This document shows, in pieces, positions 32,392 through 43,836 of a DNA stretch of 64,000 nucleotides. The notes below the pieces were generated by a model. It was given only the letters and a program-made list of their open reading frames with translations, had not been told where the DNA came from and made no database searches. The DNA comes from Periconia sp. R9002 (lineage: Eukaryota; Ascomycota; Dothideomycetes; Pleosporales; Periconiaceae). The stretch covers positions 124,001 through 188,000 of the forward strand of contig JAMAHW010000061.1 in the NCBI GenBank assembly GCA_023627715.1, read 5' to 3'. Position numbers and translations under genes: made by a program. The first letter of the stretch is position 1. Each line of letters begins with the position of its first letter.

Positions 32392-34208
32392 ATGCATCTT
32401 CAAAGCTTCGTGGCTGCTTCGACAGCTTTGGTGGGGCTTGCCGCCTCAGCCCCGTCCCATTCATTTCAAGGTCAGTACAATTCTCTGTGATTCCCCAGGT
32501 CTAAATCATGAAAAGTTTTGATGAGCTAACCCGAGGATAGCGCGAGCTGAAGCGTGTGCTGGAAATACAGCATCTACCCGCTCCCAATGGTGCGATTACT
32601 CCATCGACACAGACTTCATGAATGAAGTCCCCGACACTGGAGTGACCCGAGAATACTGGCTCGAGATCACTGACGTTACCGTCTCACCTGATGGTGTTTC
32701 CCGCTCGGCAATGGCTGTCAATGGTTCCATTCCGGGCCCAACGCTATTCGCAGACTGGGGTGACACCGTCAAGGTCCATCTCACCAATTCGTTGACTACT
32801 TCGCACAACGGCACCAGTTTCCACTTCCACGGCATAAGACAAAACTACACGGTGCAAAACGATGGCGTCGCTTCCATCACCCAGTGTCCCACTGCTCCTG
32901 GTGAGACCATCACTTACGAGTGGAGGGCAACCCAGTACGGCAGCACGTGGTATCACTCACACTTCGCTTTACAAGCGTGGCAGGGCGTCTTTGGAGGTAT
33001 TGTTATTAATGGGCCTGCGACTGCCAATTATGACGAGGACCTTGGTATGCTTTTCCTCAACGACTGGGACCATCAGGTGAGTACAATGCTACACGCATTT
33101 TCCAATGTTGGTTAAGCTGCTAACCTATGAGTAGACAGTTGACGAGCTCTACACCGCCGCACAAGCCGTTGGCCCACCCACCTTGGATAACGGCCTGATT
33201 AACGGTACAAACACATACGAAAACGGCGGTTCCCGCTACAACACAACGTTTACTGCTAGCACGTCCTACCGTCTTCGTCTTATCAACGGCGCAGTTGACA
33301 CACACTTCAAGTTCATGATTGACAACCACACAATGACTGTTATCGCTTCCGACCTGGTGCCAATCGAGCCATACGAAGCTACTGTTATCAATCTTGGCAT
33401 GGGACAGCGTTACGACGTTATCGTGACTGCCAACCAAGAGGCCACGGCTGACAGCTTCTGGATGCGCGCTATTCCTCAATCAGCCTGCTCCGAAAATGCC
33501 AACGAGGACGATATCAAGGGTATTATCTACTACGAGGGCTCCACCCAGGAACCAAGCACCTCTGCCTACGACTATGTTGACAGCTGTGATGATGAAACCA
33601 CCAACCTCGTCCCTTATGTTTCCAAGACTGTTGGCGCTACTGCCGGTATATCAGCGGAAGAGGCAGTCACTGTGGGCAGGAATACCAACAATATGTTCCG
33701 ATGGTACCTGAACAGCACGTCCATGGTTGTTGAATGGGAAAACCCTACTCTCGAGCAAATCGTTGCTGGTACCACAAGTTTCGAGCAGGATGATGCAATT
33801 GTCGAGCTCCCGAACGCCAATGAGTGGGTGTATGTGGTTATCGCTACGACTATGGCTGTGCCGCATCCTATTCATCTTCACGGTCACGATTTCTTTGTTG
33901 TTGCCCAGGGAGATGGAGAGTACACTTCATCGACTACGCTGAACCTCAGCAACCCCCCTAGAAGAGACACAGCTATGCTTCCTGCATCTGGACATTTGGT
34001 CCTTGCTTTTGAGACGGACAACCCGGGTGCTTGGTTGATGCACTGCCACATCGGATGGCACACTAGCGAGGGATTTGCTATGCAGTTTATTGAGAGGTAT
34101 GACGAGATTGCTCCCCTGCTCAATACCTCCAGTCTCGAGCAGAACTGTGCCGCATGGAAGAACCACCAGGAATTGTACAGCATTGAGCAGGAAGATTCAG
34201 GCGTGTAA
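32392..34208 (+). CDS. secreted laccase (multicopper oxidase), ascomycete type
   Basis: Exons 32392-32470, 32541-33076, 33135-34208; 1689 nt, 562 aa. A signal peptide is followed by a short pro-region ending near the ARA stretch. Copper motifs: HFHGIRQ (H121, H123), TWYHSHF (H165, H167), HPIHLHGHDFF (from H449) and HCHIGWHTSEGFAMQF (from H508), with the type-1 Cys between the last histidines. The first motif has Phe where most laccases have Trp. The protein ends in DSGV, matching the C-terminal DSG-L/I/V plug of ascomycete laccases, which is normally exposed by processing and blocks the water channel. It oxidises phenols with O2 outside the cell; roles may include pigment, lignin-derived phenolics or detoxification. 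Confidence 0.94.
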
Positions 34209-36090
34209 GATGGTCATAAAGGGGCCTTGAAATGTTTTCATGTATCGAGTTTATGATCTTCCAAGAGAGTTTGCATACTTCTTGGAGTGTTAATAATTTC
34301 ATTAATCTACATATTCCACTATAGTTTTCGCCCGCGTGATGACTACGGCTCGTTGAATTGCCCTCTTGGGGTGATTAACAAATTCTACATATGTACGAGC
34401 TTTCTGTGGCAGGATCATCACTCACATGAGTTTGATCCATGAGTAGCAGTGCAGCCTACCCTAACTCGCCCAAATAGTTTTCTCGGGTTTGTTCTTTCAC
34501 TCTTAACCCAATTTTGTGCAGAGAGAGACTACCAAACTTCGTGTCATTTTCACGCTGGGTACCTCGGTATTTCTTTGTCACCGCCAGGCATCTAAGCCTA
34601 AGGAACTTGGGCCCTAATCTTTGTCCTTGATCGTGTTTCTTGTAACAAACGATTAATAGATCCGCGTTGTGCACATCCAACAAGGTGCGCCCCATCTGCA
34701 TGTATTACTTAAAAATAATGCGAAAGCGGTGGTATTAATAGAAGATCTCTATTGTACACGCATTGTAAACTGAGCAAAAGCATCTGCAGAACTGCATGTT
34801 ATTTTTTCAAATTATTGTGTTACAATCGCGTCAGATCTAGACTAAGAGAGTCGACTAAAACAGAAGGACAAACACGCAGGCCACTCGCGTTACTGAAAAT
34901 GTTTGTGCTTCGTGTACGAAATAGTACTCTGAAATAGCAATCAAGATCTAGCAAATAATTCCAGGCAACAAATGCGTGTACCGGTCAACGTATCAAGCTA
35001 GTCTGTCTCATATCTACTACATTTTTATTTGCCAGAGTTCAGGACAAATGGAATGAACAATCCTGATTTGTATATAAAATGCATGTCGATATCAGAATAC
35101 TGCTGACCCTCCCCTCCACACTAAGTCACACTGTTAATTGATACAACGTGATATAGCATTGATTTTCAATTGTGACTGGCTCGTTCCCGTTCTGGTTACT
35201 CATCATTTTCACCATGAGAGAAATCACCCCCGCCATCCCGCCAGGAGCATCAAGGTCCCTAGAGAAATCAGAGATCCTATAGAAGGGCACAAGATATCAT
35301 GAACAGGACTAATAGTCGCCACTCGTCCATCATCAACAACATCGGAACGCACACATGCGCGCGTTGTACGAGATTATCAATCCCGTTCATTAAACTGCGC
35401 TCCCCTCACGGAGAGTTCCAATAAGCTCCTGCGCACGTCGGGCAGCGGGTAGGAACCATGGCTTGCAATTTTACATTGTGCTCTGTGACAAAGAGATGAG
35501 CATCACAGATTGAAAATTTACATACGCAAGCGATTCCCACGTTAGGAATTCCACGAGGCAGACCCACCAAGTAATAGACGTGGAATTTAAGTCTTGGAAG
35601 TCTGGGAATCAAGATCGACTCTGTGCAATGGCATGATGAGACTGTGTTTTACGTGAGGGTCAAATCTTCAACACTAGATTTTATTCAGACCTCACTAAGC
35701 ACATATATTTTTAAGAATTAGAGGAACCAAGTGAGAATCTAGCACGCACTGGTTCTTACCACGCAAGCTTGTATATTTTCCGCCGATATTTCAAAATGCT
35801 TGACATGGCATATTCCTATACCAATGATTCATCAATGCACACTTTTGACATGCGTGGCATTGCATTGTGTGATTACAATATCACTAAGACGCACAATGTG
35901 CAGCTACACTCACAATTGCAACCATGTTCATGAAAGAAGATTAAATCTCACAGATATTGTGTATGAACATCACAATAATCATATTTGTATATATATATTT
36001 ACTACTCCCCACAAACCGGATTATATTCTGCAGTGGTACCATAAGGATCATATTGACTATAATCCTACAAATATACAAAGAAAAAAAAAT
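34209..36090. other. 1.9-kb intergenic stretch, no gene seen
   Basis: AT-rich sequence without supported frames. A short minus-strand frame at 35406-35612 encodes a CPTC-like pair but has no partner exons that I can support. TA repeats at about 35987-36000 could serve as the TATA region of the gene at 36091. Confidence 0.45.
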
Positions 36091-36864
36091 ATGTCTGAAA
36101 CAAAAGACAAAAAAGAAACAAAGATTGTGCTCAAATGGGCACCACGAATAAGAGACAAGGATCGGTCTCTTGACGAAACCCTTCCTGTTCCATATCTGAC
36201 GATAGACAACATTCGAGTCAGCCGTTCTCTCCAACCCAAAGAGCTAAGCGAACTGCTAAAGAAGCTCCAGGAGAACAGCGAAGCTGAACGTCCCTTCCAA
36301 ATATTCGGCCAGGGCGTCAGCTTCTTTGACGATGACGACAGGAAGTTGTGCGAGAACTTAACGGGCCACCTTTGTCTCGATATGCTCGGCACGATCAAAG
36401 ACTTGCTGCAGTTTGCCAAAACTCATGCAGCCGTCAACCGCGGGATTCTTTTCGCGTTCAATGAAGTGCCAGGATTGACAGGCGACCGGGATTTGGACGA
36501 GGTGAGCTCCGGGCATATGTGGGCCGGAATGCTAGTGAAGAAGGCAGGCACGGCGAACTCTCCGACGGAAGAGTGGTGTCTGAACATCTATTGTATATAT
36601 ACTCTCACTAACAGCCTGAGAGCGTATATGAACAAGTTCACTGGACGACGAAGGCTGTGGGATGCCTTGAAAGACACTGGGATGAACGTCACGGAGGTAA
36701 ATACCTCTGTGATTTACACAACGATCCTCATGGATACATGTATGATCAATACACTGTATTGGCTATACATGGCTAGCAACAACAACGGGGATCTGTGGGA
36801 AGACCAAGATCCGCGGAAGAAGTCTCTCCATCTTAATCCATCATTGATCAACGATGGTGATTAA
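36091..36864 (+). CDS. unknown intracellular protein, 257 aa
   Basis: The frame is open from 35800, but the methionine at 36091, after an A-rich leader, gives a normal hydrophilic start (MSETKDKKETK). There is no signal peptide and no family that I recognise. Visible features: a charged N-terminus, ELSELLKKLQENSEAERPF (a likely amphipathic helix), an acidic FFDDDDRKLCENL segment, a helical centre, and a C-terminal half with several aromatic and cysteine residues (EEWCLNIYCIYTLTNSL). Codon use is less G/C-biased than in the enzyme genes. It is flanked by 1.9 kb of empty DNA on one side. Whether it is expressed is unknown. Confidence 0.5.
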   Translation: MSETKDKKETKIVLKWAPRIRDKDRSLDETLPVPYLTIDNIRVSRSLQPKELSELLKKLQENSEAERPFQIFGQGVSFFDDDDRKLCENLTGHLCLDMLGTIKDLLQFAKTHAAVNRGILFAFNEVPGLTGDRDLDEVSSGHMWAGMLVKKAGTANSPTEEWCLNIYCIYTLTNSLRAYMNKFTGRRRLWDALKDTGMNVTEVNTSVIYTTILMDTCMINTLYWLYMASNNNGDLWEDQDPRKKSLHLNPSLINDGD

Positions 36865-37509
36865 TGCACCATTCTTGCTTGATGTAACGAGACTTCCAGC
36901 GGATTTTGGGCCCCATTTGACCCTGGCTGCGAACAACGTTTTCCGATCCGTAGAGTTCACTGGTTTTCCCTCTCCGCCTGTCGCGTGCCCCTTCCACCGA
37001 AAATATCTGACCGCCCTGTAGACAATCTGGAACTATCCTGCATATTGATTCGATTTTTCTTTTGAGTGCTGTGATCGATAGCTGTCTCCATGTGTTTTCA
37101 TCTTAATTGATCTGTCCATAAACAGTAGACTAATTAGTAGGTTCGGCAATAATCAGAAACACACATCAATGTATCTCATTCCATATAATTCATTGCAAAT
37201 ACGAGAGCAAACTACATCCCTCACACAGCGCAATAATCTTGAGGTAACCAACATAAATGGGGCTCACCATCCGCCCTAACGCTACTTCACACAACGAAAA
37301 AAATATACGTTTGACCCATAGCCTTCATCAGTGCCTCACAATCAGCGTAATGGAAAAGTGGAGATGTCTTCATCTTAAATGTCATATCGTCTGAGTTGCC
37401 CCTAGCCAACTCTGTGGATACAAGATACATCGATAAGAACTATTCATTAATGATTACAGTTCGCTAATATGCTGCAAGCCACCCCGTCTGTATGCGTGTA
37501 ACTCATGCA
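36865..37509. other. intergenic between convergent genes
   Basis: 645 bases between the 3' ends of the unknown gene (+) and the LysM gene (-). No supported frame. Confidence 0.5.
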
Positions 37510-38061
37510 TTATTGCTGTTTACACAAGTAATCGACCGCATACTTCTCACACTCCTCATTGCCATTCCTCTCGCAGCCATTTTGAATGTACCTGATGTTG
37601 AAGAAGAGATCGTCAAAGCACTTGTCATACCACAGTGGCTCCCTCGTGCAGACGGGCATGCAACGCTCACAATATTGCGCAAGCGAATATCCATTAGACT
37701 GACAGTATCCAAGGATCTCGGCGTTGGAAGGGGGATCTACTGGTGTCGTGTAGCTCTGTTCAATGCAGTACGAGTTGCCGACAACAAGATTGCAGTTGTC
37801 CACGGTACTTGGGTTCTATTCGATCGTCGCGTTAGAATGAAGAATTCATCCTGGAGTAGAGATTCATACGTATAGTTTGAATAGTCTCATGGAGAACTGA
37901 TATGCATTTACCAATGATTGGCATGTATTTTCCTCTGGTTCGACCACTGCCCACCATGTACAGTCCTGGATGGTATCGGGGGCCGCGGTGGTTGGAGGGT
38001 CCACTAGCCATGCAGCTGAAAGAAGGGGTAGAAAAGTGATACCGAAGGCAAGAGAACGCAT
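37510..38061 (-). CDS. secreted LysM-domain protein with Cys-rich C-terminus
   Basis: Exons 38061-37870 and 37815-37510; 498 nt, 165 aa. A signal peptide ends near residue 17 (LLSAAW). The LysM domain spans about 33-81: DCTWWAVV, NTCQSLV, FSMRLFKLYNPSTVDNC and NLVVGNSYC, matching the C-x-x-V-x-x-x-x-T-C...NPSV-x-x-C-x-x-L-x-x-G-x-x-YC plan of fungal LysM effectors. The intron falls inside the domain and the phase-0 junction rebuilds the LYNPS motif. The C-terminal 80 residues hold eight more cysteines with no known fold. LysM domains bind chitin; single-LysM secreted proteins of fungi often shield hyphae from plant chitin sensing. That role is family knowledge, not shown here. Confidence 0.82.
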
Positions 38062-38199
38062 GGTGTTGACGGTTGACAATTTTATGTTCAATGTAAGCGG
38101 GTGATACCTATGTAAGACGTTTTCCGGAGTTTGAGAGCTTACAACGAGCATTGAGGGAGAAGCAGCTCTTTCTTAAATGCATCCGACGACCCTATCCCA

Positions 38200-38229
38200 C
38201 CGGTGAACTATCTATTGTTAGTTCACCGG
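38200..38229. promoter_or_regulatory. perfect 10-bp inverted repeat in the LysM promoter
   Basis: Arms CCGGTGAACT (38200-38209) and AGTTCACCGG (38220-38229) are perfectly complementary with a 10-nt spacer. It sits about 140-170 bp upstream of the LysM ATG, so it could be a dimeric regulator site or a hairpin. Confidence 0.6.
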
Positions 38230-38607
38230 CAACAGTAGGCTCCTTCTGTATAGCTCTCATATGTACATCGTACTCGGTGAAAGATCTAGACAGCCCTGGG
38301 TGGGGGCTAAACTGGTTGGATTTGATGAAAGAGCCGAGTACAGCCTACCCAGAAAAGGAAGCCAACAGCGCAGCTGAGAGGAAACATTAATTGATAGAGT
38401 AATTTAAGCGTAGCGCCGTCTTGGCCCCATCCCACTAAAGAAGAAAGCGTGCCAAATTTGTAAAGCATACCCACTAGATTAAAGACTAGACTAGGGTTTC
38501 TGGAAGCTGTTGGGTTTTCTCGCGCGGAAAGCTTGGGGCCCTAATGTGAGATTTTTGTGGCATTAATATTAATAACCACATACGTATAAACATGATGTCT
38601 TGTACTA

Positions 38608-38772
38608 CCGTAATTTCTCAGTCATAAGGAATACGCCGTCGGTCTTGGTTGCATGTTTTGATTGGCCCTAACCCCTGCTTGTAGGTAGTTAGAGTAGGTC
38701 TGAAGGCTGTTTAGTAGTATTAGAAATACAGCCAAGACGAACGGCATATTCCTTATGGCTGAGAAATTACGG
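38608..38772. mobile_element. 165-bp MITE with 41-bp terminal inverted repeats and TA target site
   Basis: The left arm 38608-38648 and the reverse complement of the right arm 38732-38772 match at 37 of 41 positions, both starting CCGTAATTTCTCAG. TA flanks both ends (38606-38607 and 38773-38774), as left by Tc1/mariner-type transposases. The 83-bp centre has no frame, so it is a non-autonomous element. The parent transposon is not in this window. Confidence 0.85.
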
Positions 38773-39513
38773 TATACGCGGATTGACATTTGTGGAAGCT
38801 ACTGAAGGGCTGAGAAATAGTATCACTATCTGTTCTTAAGAGAGTCCTACTTTCCAAAATTCGACGCCCTCGCAAAGTCAATTTCCGAGTATGTGAAATG
38901 GCTATGGTGTTGTGTTCGGCTCTGACTGGCCCGCATACCCAATGCGAGGGTACGATGTGAAGCCTTTTCTTAAAATTTTGACCTAGATTGCGTGACGAGA
39001 GATAGCTGGGTGGGTACATGATTTATATCGTAGCCTAATCGAAAGGATTTTTGTTCCCTCAACAAGTGGTATCTGGTGGAAGCCTTTGAGTTAGCGAGGC
39101 GGTCCACGATTTCATGCCAACTCACAGCCTTAGAACTCCCATATAGCGATGTTGCACGAAACCCCTTCTCTTTTCTTTTCCCTGTCCTGCAGAACTGATA
39201 GAAATTTGGAAAGAAGATTATAAAATTATAGGAATAAAGGAGGAGAAGGAAATATAGCTCATAATCGACATCGTGCGGAACTTTGTCGGAGGTTTCCGTT
39301 TTAGGAAGGAGTCGCGTGCACTAGGAACATAGACATCTTAAGCCGCATGCACGTGTACGTAAATACAGATAAGCTGGCCTGGGAGAACAGGTAAAAAGGA
39401 TACCACGAGGGACCTGTTGATTAGGGGTGACTCTTGCGGCCCTCAATTATGCGTCTAGTGGAGATTTGTAAGTTAGTCTAAGTCTATATTGATCAAGTAA
39501 TATCTTTAGTTTT

Positions 39514-41656
39514 CTAAGGATCTTCTAAGGACACCCAAAGGTCTTCTCTCTTCATAATCGATTTGAACAATTCTGAGGACATATTCTTATCGGTGACCAT
39601 ACGGGATGGCTGATGATCAAAAATTGAATAATCGGTTATTTCCCTGATTGAACGATCCTTTCCCCTCGGCCACAAACGAGACGCCCCTACGAGACGTTTT
39701 GAAGAGGTATCCGGTGACCGAGGATCGACCTTGTAGTCCGCAATATGTATCAGTGTTTTTAAAGGATTCACTAAAGACGGAGCCCAAGCCTTCGATTTGC
39801 GGGTTTCATTGAAATTCCGCATCGTGTAGTCTTGAGCAGAGCGGCCTGTTGAATCAGTGGTTGTAGCCGAGCTGCCAACCACCGAGAGTAGGAAATGTAC
39901 CGTATTTGGATAAGAATTCTTAGCAGCGAAAATAAGTGGCGTGGTTCCGCATGCCGATGGACGGTCCATATTTGCACCTTGTTCATACAAGGTACGAACC
40001 AGCCACAATACCTCTTCATCTTCGTTTTGCTGCTGTGAAGCTTTGGACCTCTCTAGCAGGAGGTTGTGAACCTGCGTGCGCCCATTTCGAGACGAAGAAA
40101 ACATGGGTAAGGTCCTGTTTACTCGAGGAGATGAGAAAAATCTTTCAAGGTGAGGTGAAGACAGTCGATCAACAAAAGAAAGTCCAAACGAGTCGCGACA
40201 GAGGCCTAGGTCTGGGATACCCAGTTTGATGTTCCTCTCAAGCAAATGAAATAAGAATTCCGGCTCGAAATGCTCGGAGAGGCAAAAAAAATCGAGGAAA
40301 GTTCGTCCTTCGTTGTCAAAATGACCAAAATTGAATCCGACAACGTTTAGTTTCCCGAAAAGGCATGCGAGAGCCGTTTCGTGGCCCAAGTGGCACCCAC
40401 AGCCCGTATTTGCAACTCCTCGAGGGTCAAGGTAGAACAAAAATGTCCTATTCTCCTTATCCCATACATTGACCGACGTTGATAAGTAGTCAATCAATTC
40501 GAGAAGAACATGCAAAGGTGCGCCTAAACCCGCTGCAAAGAAAAGTTCAGTTCGCCCGGCTGGATCGCAACCATCTCTCAACGACCAATATGGAATAACA
40601 AACGCTTCTTTTGGATTTATCGTGCAACGTGCAATCCTTTGATGAATGCACTCCGGGTCTTGGGAGCAGCATTGGTCAAATAATGCCCGATTATCTGCCC
40701 GCATGGTCGCTTGTTGCTGAAGAATGAGGGGAGGAGTGGGGCGAGATCGGGTAGCATGATGAGTCTCCTGCGCCGCATGTGCTCGAGTGGAGATATCTGT
40801 GATTCTATGAGAAGTCGACGACGTCTCCGATAGAGATTGATTCAGTGATGTTGCGAGTGAGCTTAAGCTTAGCGAGTAGCGGAGGCTTAAGGCATGTTTG
40901 ATAAGGGATCGCTCCGATGCGCTACGCCCATAATCTTTTAAAATATCCGATATTCTGGAGAACGTACTAGTTGTGGAGATGAAAGAAGCAGCGTCGAATT
41001 GATTCCTGGGATCTATTGGTATCGAAGAATCATAAGGTGACGAGTCTCCAAGTCCCGAAAGCTGGGATTCTCCATTTTCTGCTGTAAAAAGAGCCTCGAA
41101 TTCCCGAAGTGACTGGCTGGGAGGAATCAGCTGTTTTTGGGCCTCGACTCCCGGAGTTTCCGCTTCCGGGGTTTCTGTCTCTTGGGCCTGTAGGTCACTA
41201 CTCTGAGGGGACTCTTTGTAAGATACATATCTTTTACGTTTCTTTCTTGAGTGTTCTGTCGCAAGTAAGAACTGCAAACGTCTTTTGGTCGTGTCTCTAT
41301 CGGAAGCACACAATGTTTTCCACTCTTTTCCAAACAGCGATTGCATCCTATGTTGTGCAGTTCGCTTACTGCGACCGTCAATCTTGAGTCTAATTCAGCT
41401 GGTACTAGACTTACACCTGGGGGGTAGTGTTTTGGCTTAAAATGCTCAGTATTTCGAATATCTCGCTAAAATGGAGGCCACATAACCGAAGTACGACCAA
41501 CTTTTTCAACCAAGGTAGATTCCAGGTATTCTTCCTACCGCGACCAAGATGGCCATCCTCTTTTATAACTTTCTTTCGCTTTTGTACGCCTCCTCCAGAC
41601 TTCCATGTTGTGTTGATTCCATGCCGGGAGCTGGAACGCGGGCGACTGTAGGCCAT
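39514..41656 (-). CDS. Clr5-domain protein with ankyrin-like C-terminal repeats
   Basis: Exons 41656-41415 and 41347-39514; 2076 nt, 691 aa. The N-terminus has the fungal Clr5-like helical module RKNTWNLPWLKKLVVLRLCG, then SEIFEILSIL and, across the intron, SLFGKEWKTL, TKRRLQFLL; this DNA-binding-like module is typical of fungal proteins that continue into ankyrin or tetratricopeptide regions. A Ser/Thr-rich low-complexity linker covers about 130-280. The C-terminal half has degenerate ankyrin units, clearest in GTTPLIFAAKNSYPNTVHFLL, plus GRTELFFAAGLGAPLHVLLEL. The function is unknown; a nuclear or scaffold role is inference. ATG at 41656 is chosen for its ACCATGG context; one at 41695 is also possible. 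Confidence 0.8.
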
Positions 41657-42110
41657 GGTCTTGCCGACTTCACTTCCGAAATAATCAATCACCACAAATT
41701 GTTAAGATAAAGAGTTATGAGACTGTTCCGCCGGCGTAATATGGCTTCCACTGAGCAAGAGGTGGTTGCAAGGAGGCAGATGAAGTATTATAGAGTAAGA
41801 AGCCCTCGCGTGTCACAAGGCTGAGGTGACGCTGTGGCTACATGAAGCAAGCCGGTATCCAATGCAGGAGGCCAATGTCAGCAGTCGGTCAAGGATACGA
41901 GCGGCTACGCAAGAGTGTTTATGGACAACCTGGCTGTCCATTGGTTGAAACTGAGCCCATGTGTTGAGGCTGATGCATAAATACGAGGGTGGCCCTGGAA
42001 AAGAAACCGCAGCGCAACAAATGCTCGCCCAATAGCAAACCCCCTTGGGGAGCCATTCGCTAGTATTACAGAAAAGGGACGAGCTATGCAACAAGTCCTC
42101 TAGCGAGAGA

Positions 42111-42250
42111 GCGCAACAAATCCGAGATGCAGGAGGCCGCAACAAATCCCCGCAGTAGAAGAGCGCAACAAATCCCAGAAGTGCAAGAGCGCAACAAATC
42201 CCAGAAGTGCAAGAGCGCAACAAATCCCAGAAGTGCAAGAGCGCAACAAT
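42111..42250. repeat. 26-bp minisatellite, five units plus a partial
   Basis: Units start at 42111, 42137, 42163, 42189, 42215 and (partial) 42241, each beginning GCGCAACAAATCC or a close variant. The units at 42163, 42189 and 42215 are identical; the first two have diverged, and a decayed unit precedes at about 42085. The exact 26-base spacing is kept throughout. Confidence 0.9.
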
Positions 42251-42395
42251 AAATGTCACATTTATAGAGCGTGTTGAACATACTTCTTGCGAAGGTGGGT
42301 AAATCATCGCAGAATTCATCTGTTCATTGTTCATTCGTGCCACCTGCCGTTCGTTTGCAAGATGTTACACCCAGGTAATTATGTTGATATCGCGG

Positions 42396-42710
42396 CTAGC
42401 CCTGACGAACATTAACTAAAGTATGTTCACAGAAAGCTATGGATTCACCGTTATTTCGGTTATCTCCAACGTCTTGCAGGCTGTCCTCCAGCTCCTTGGG
42501 ATCATCCTGATGATATATTTTCATCGCGTGTCCAACAACCACTCGCCAAGGTATGCCCCCAAGACCTGATGTCCAATGATTTTTTGTTTTTTTAAATATT
42601 TCCGTCAGGGTATGACTATGGCGCTCCAGCTGTGTAAGCGAGGCTGTATAAAAAGCAATTGGCCATGTTGCGAGAACACCGCTACCATCAGAAGAGGACA
42701 TTGTTTGCAT
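42396..42710 (-). CDS. doubtful small protein, 104 aa
   Basis: An open frame with a reasonable residue composition (ERHSHTLTEIFKK, GIPWRVVVGHAMKIYHQ) between two real genes. There is no signal peptide, domain or clear promoter. It could be a fragment of a larger decayed gene. Kept at low confidence because composition is not extreme and no other frame competes with it. Confidence 0.25.
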   Translation of the reverse strand: MQTMSSSDGSGVLATWPIAFYTASLTQLERHSHTLTEIFKKTKNHWTSGLGGIPWRVVVGHAMKIYHQDDPKELEDSLQDVGDNRNNGESIAFCEHTLVNVRQG

Positions 42711-43836
42711 CAAGTATTAGAAATATCGTGAAATCAAGATCCACTTTTTATGCATATTCATCAAAATTTAATTAATTTGTTTTCCCAGTTGAATTGAACA
42801 CTTCGTTTTCAGGTAAATAGTCGCGGTGACACGTGCAGCTTATATGTAGACTCCACTCACGTGATTTTAGTAGATGTGCCGCATACCTACATGCATATGT
42901 ATGTACATATGTATATCTAAACGCTCACATTATGCAGAGCACATTTTGACATCTATGATGCGAGTGTGATTTTTAATCTTAGGAATTGGCTAGGATCGTC
43001 GCATCGTCTGAAAAAAAAATGTACCCTTCATGATGTCTTTGGTATCCAACGGTCAAATGTTAGTGAGGCGATTCTGAGCTCTCCTTGCGGCCAAAGAAGG
43101 TTTTGCGTATTTAACATGGAATTTTTACAAGTTTGTGTAGATTTGGTTGTTCTGATTCTGACATGTGCAGACATCATCGTCTCGATCCTATAGTATGTAT
43201 ACATCTAAGGGTTCATTCAAGATGCTGCCACCTGGCTGTTTGCTCTACCTATGTACATGCATAATTGATGTAGGGCACTTGGCAGGCAGAGTAGGTTGCC
43301 AGATAATGCGATTCGGGCCTTCGCGATCTATTTTCCCTCCTAATAACAGCCAATCTCTCCTACCTGAACAAATTATATTTACTCCACTGACAGTGAGATA
43401 CCTACAAGAAATAGAAGTTCCTAGCCAGTGCGCATGAGCCCATGCGATGCGCAAATGGTGTCATATTACACAAATGTTCCTAACATCGGACCACGCCCGA
43501 AAGCACAAGCCCGCTTAACGGCTTTGACACTAGGTTACTCCGAGATTCAATGAAATAGATAGATAGCCGCTATGCTGATGTGTCCATGGGTGGAGATTCA
43601 TCCCGGACTAACTACCCCGCCTACGTGAAAAATAAATCCCCCCCAGCCTCCTCCGCGTGTCTATAGCACTCAATTTACCAACATCATCATTACACGCCAC
43701 CGTGAACCACTAAACAGGACACAACCAATACAAAATCCAGGACGTGGAAAAATTGAAACTCCCTCATTTAAGGCGACAATACGAGTTATTTACGGAGGAA
43801 AAAATAAAAGCCCTTGAGTAAAACAAGGGCCGCGAA

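Larger units (their letters stand above)
38062..39513. other. intergenic with hairpin and MITE
   Basis: 1.45 kb upstream of the LysM gene and downstream of the Clr5-ankyrin gene. It contains the hairpin at 38200-38229 and the inverted-repeat element at 38608-38772; the rest shows no supported frame. Confidence 0.55.
41657..43836. other. intergenic region with minisatellite and a doubtful small gene
   Basis: 2.2 kb between divergent genes. It holds the 26-bp minisatellite and a small frame at 42396-42710. The part 42720-43836 shows only short frames; AT-rich small palindromes with repeated ATGTA lie around 42890-42915. Confidence 0.5.

Noticed and set aside
35406..35612. 68-codon minus-strand frame with CPTC motif
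   Set aside because: No signal peptide, no partner exons that restore a longer protein, no promoter evidence.
42111..42250. CRISPR array
   Set aside because: Units are directly adjacent with no unique spacers, and the organism is a fungus; this is a minisatellite.
41813..42343. 176-codon minus-strand frame over the minisatellite
   Set aside because: It arises from the 26-bp repeat being read in three frames; the residues are repeat artefacts.
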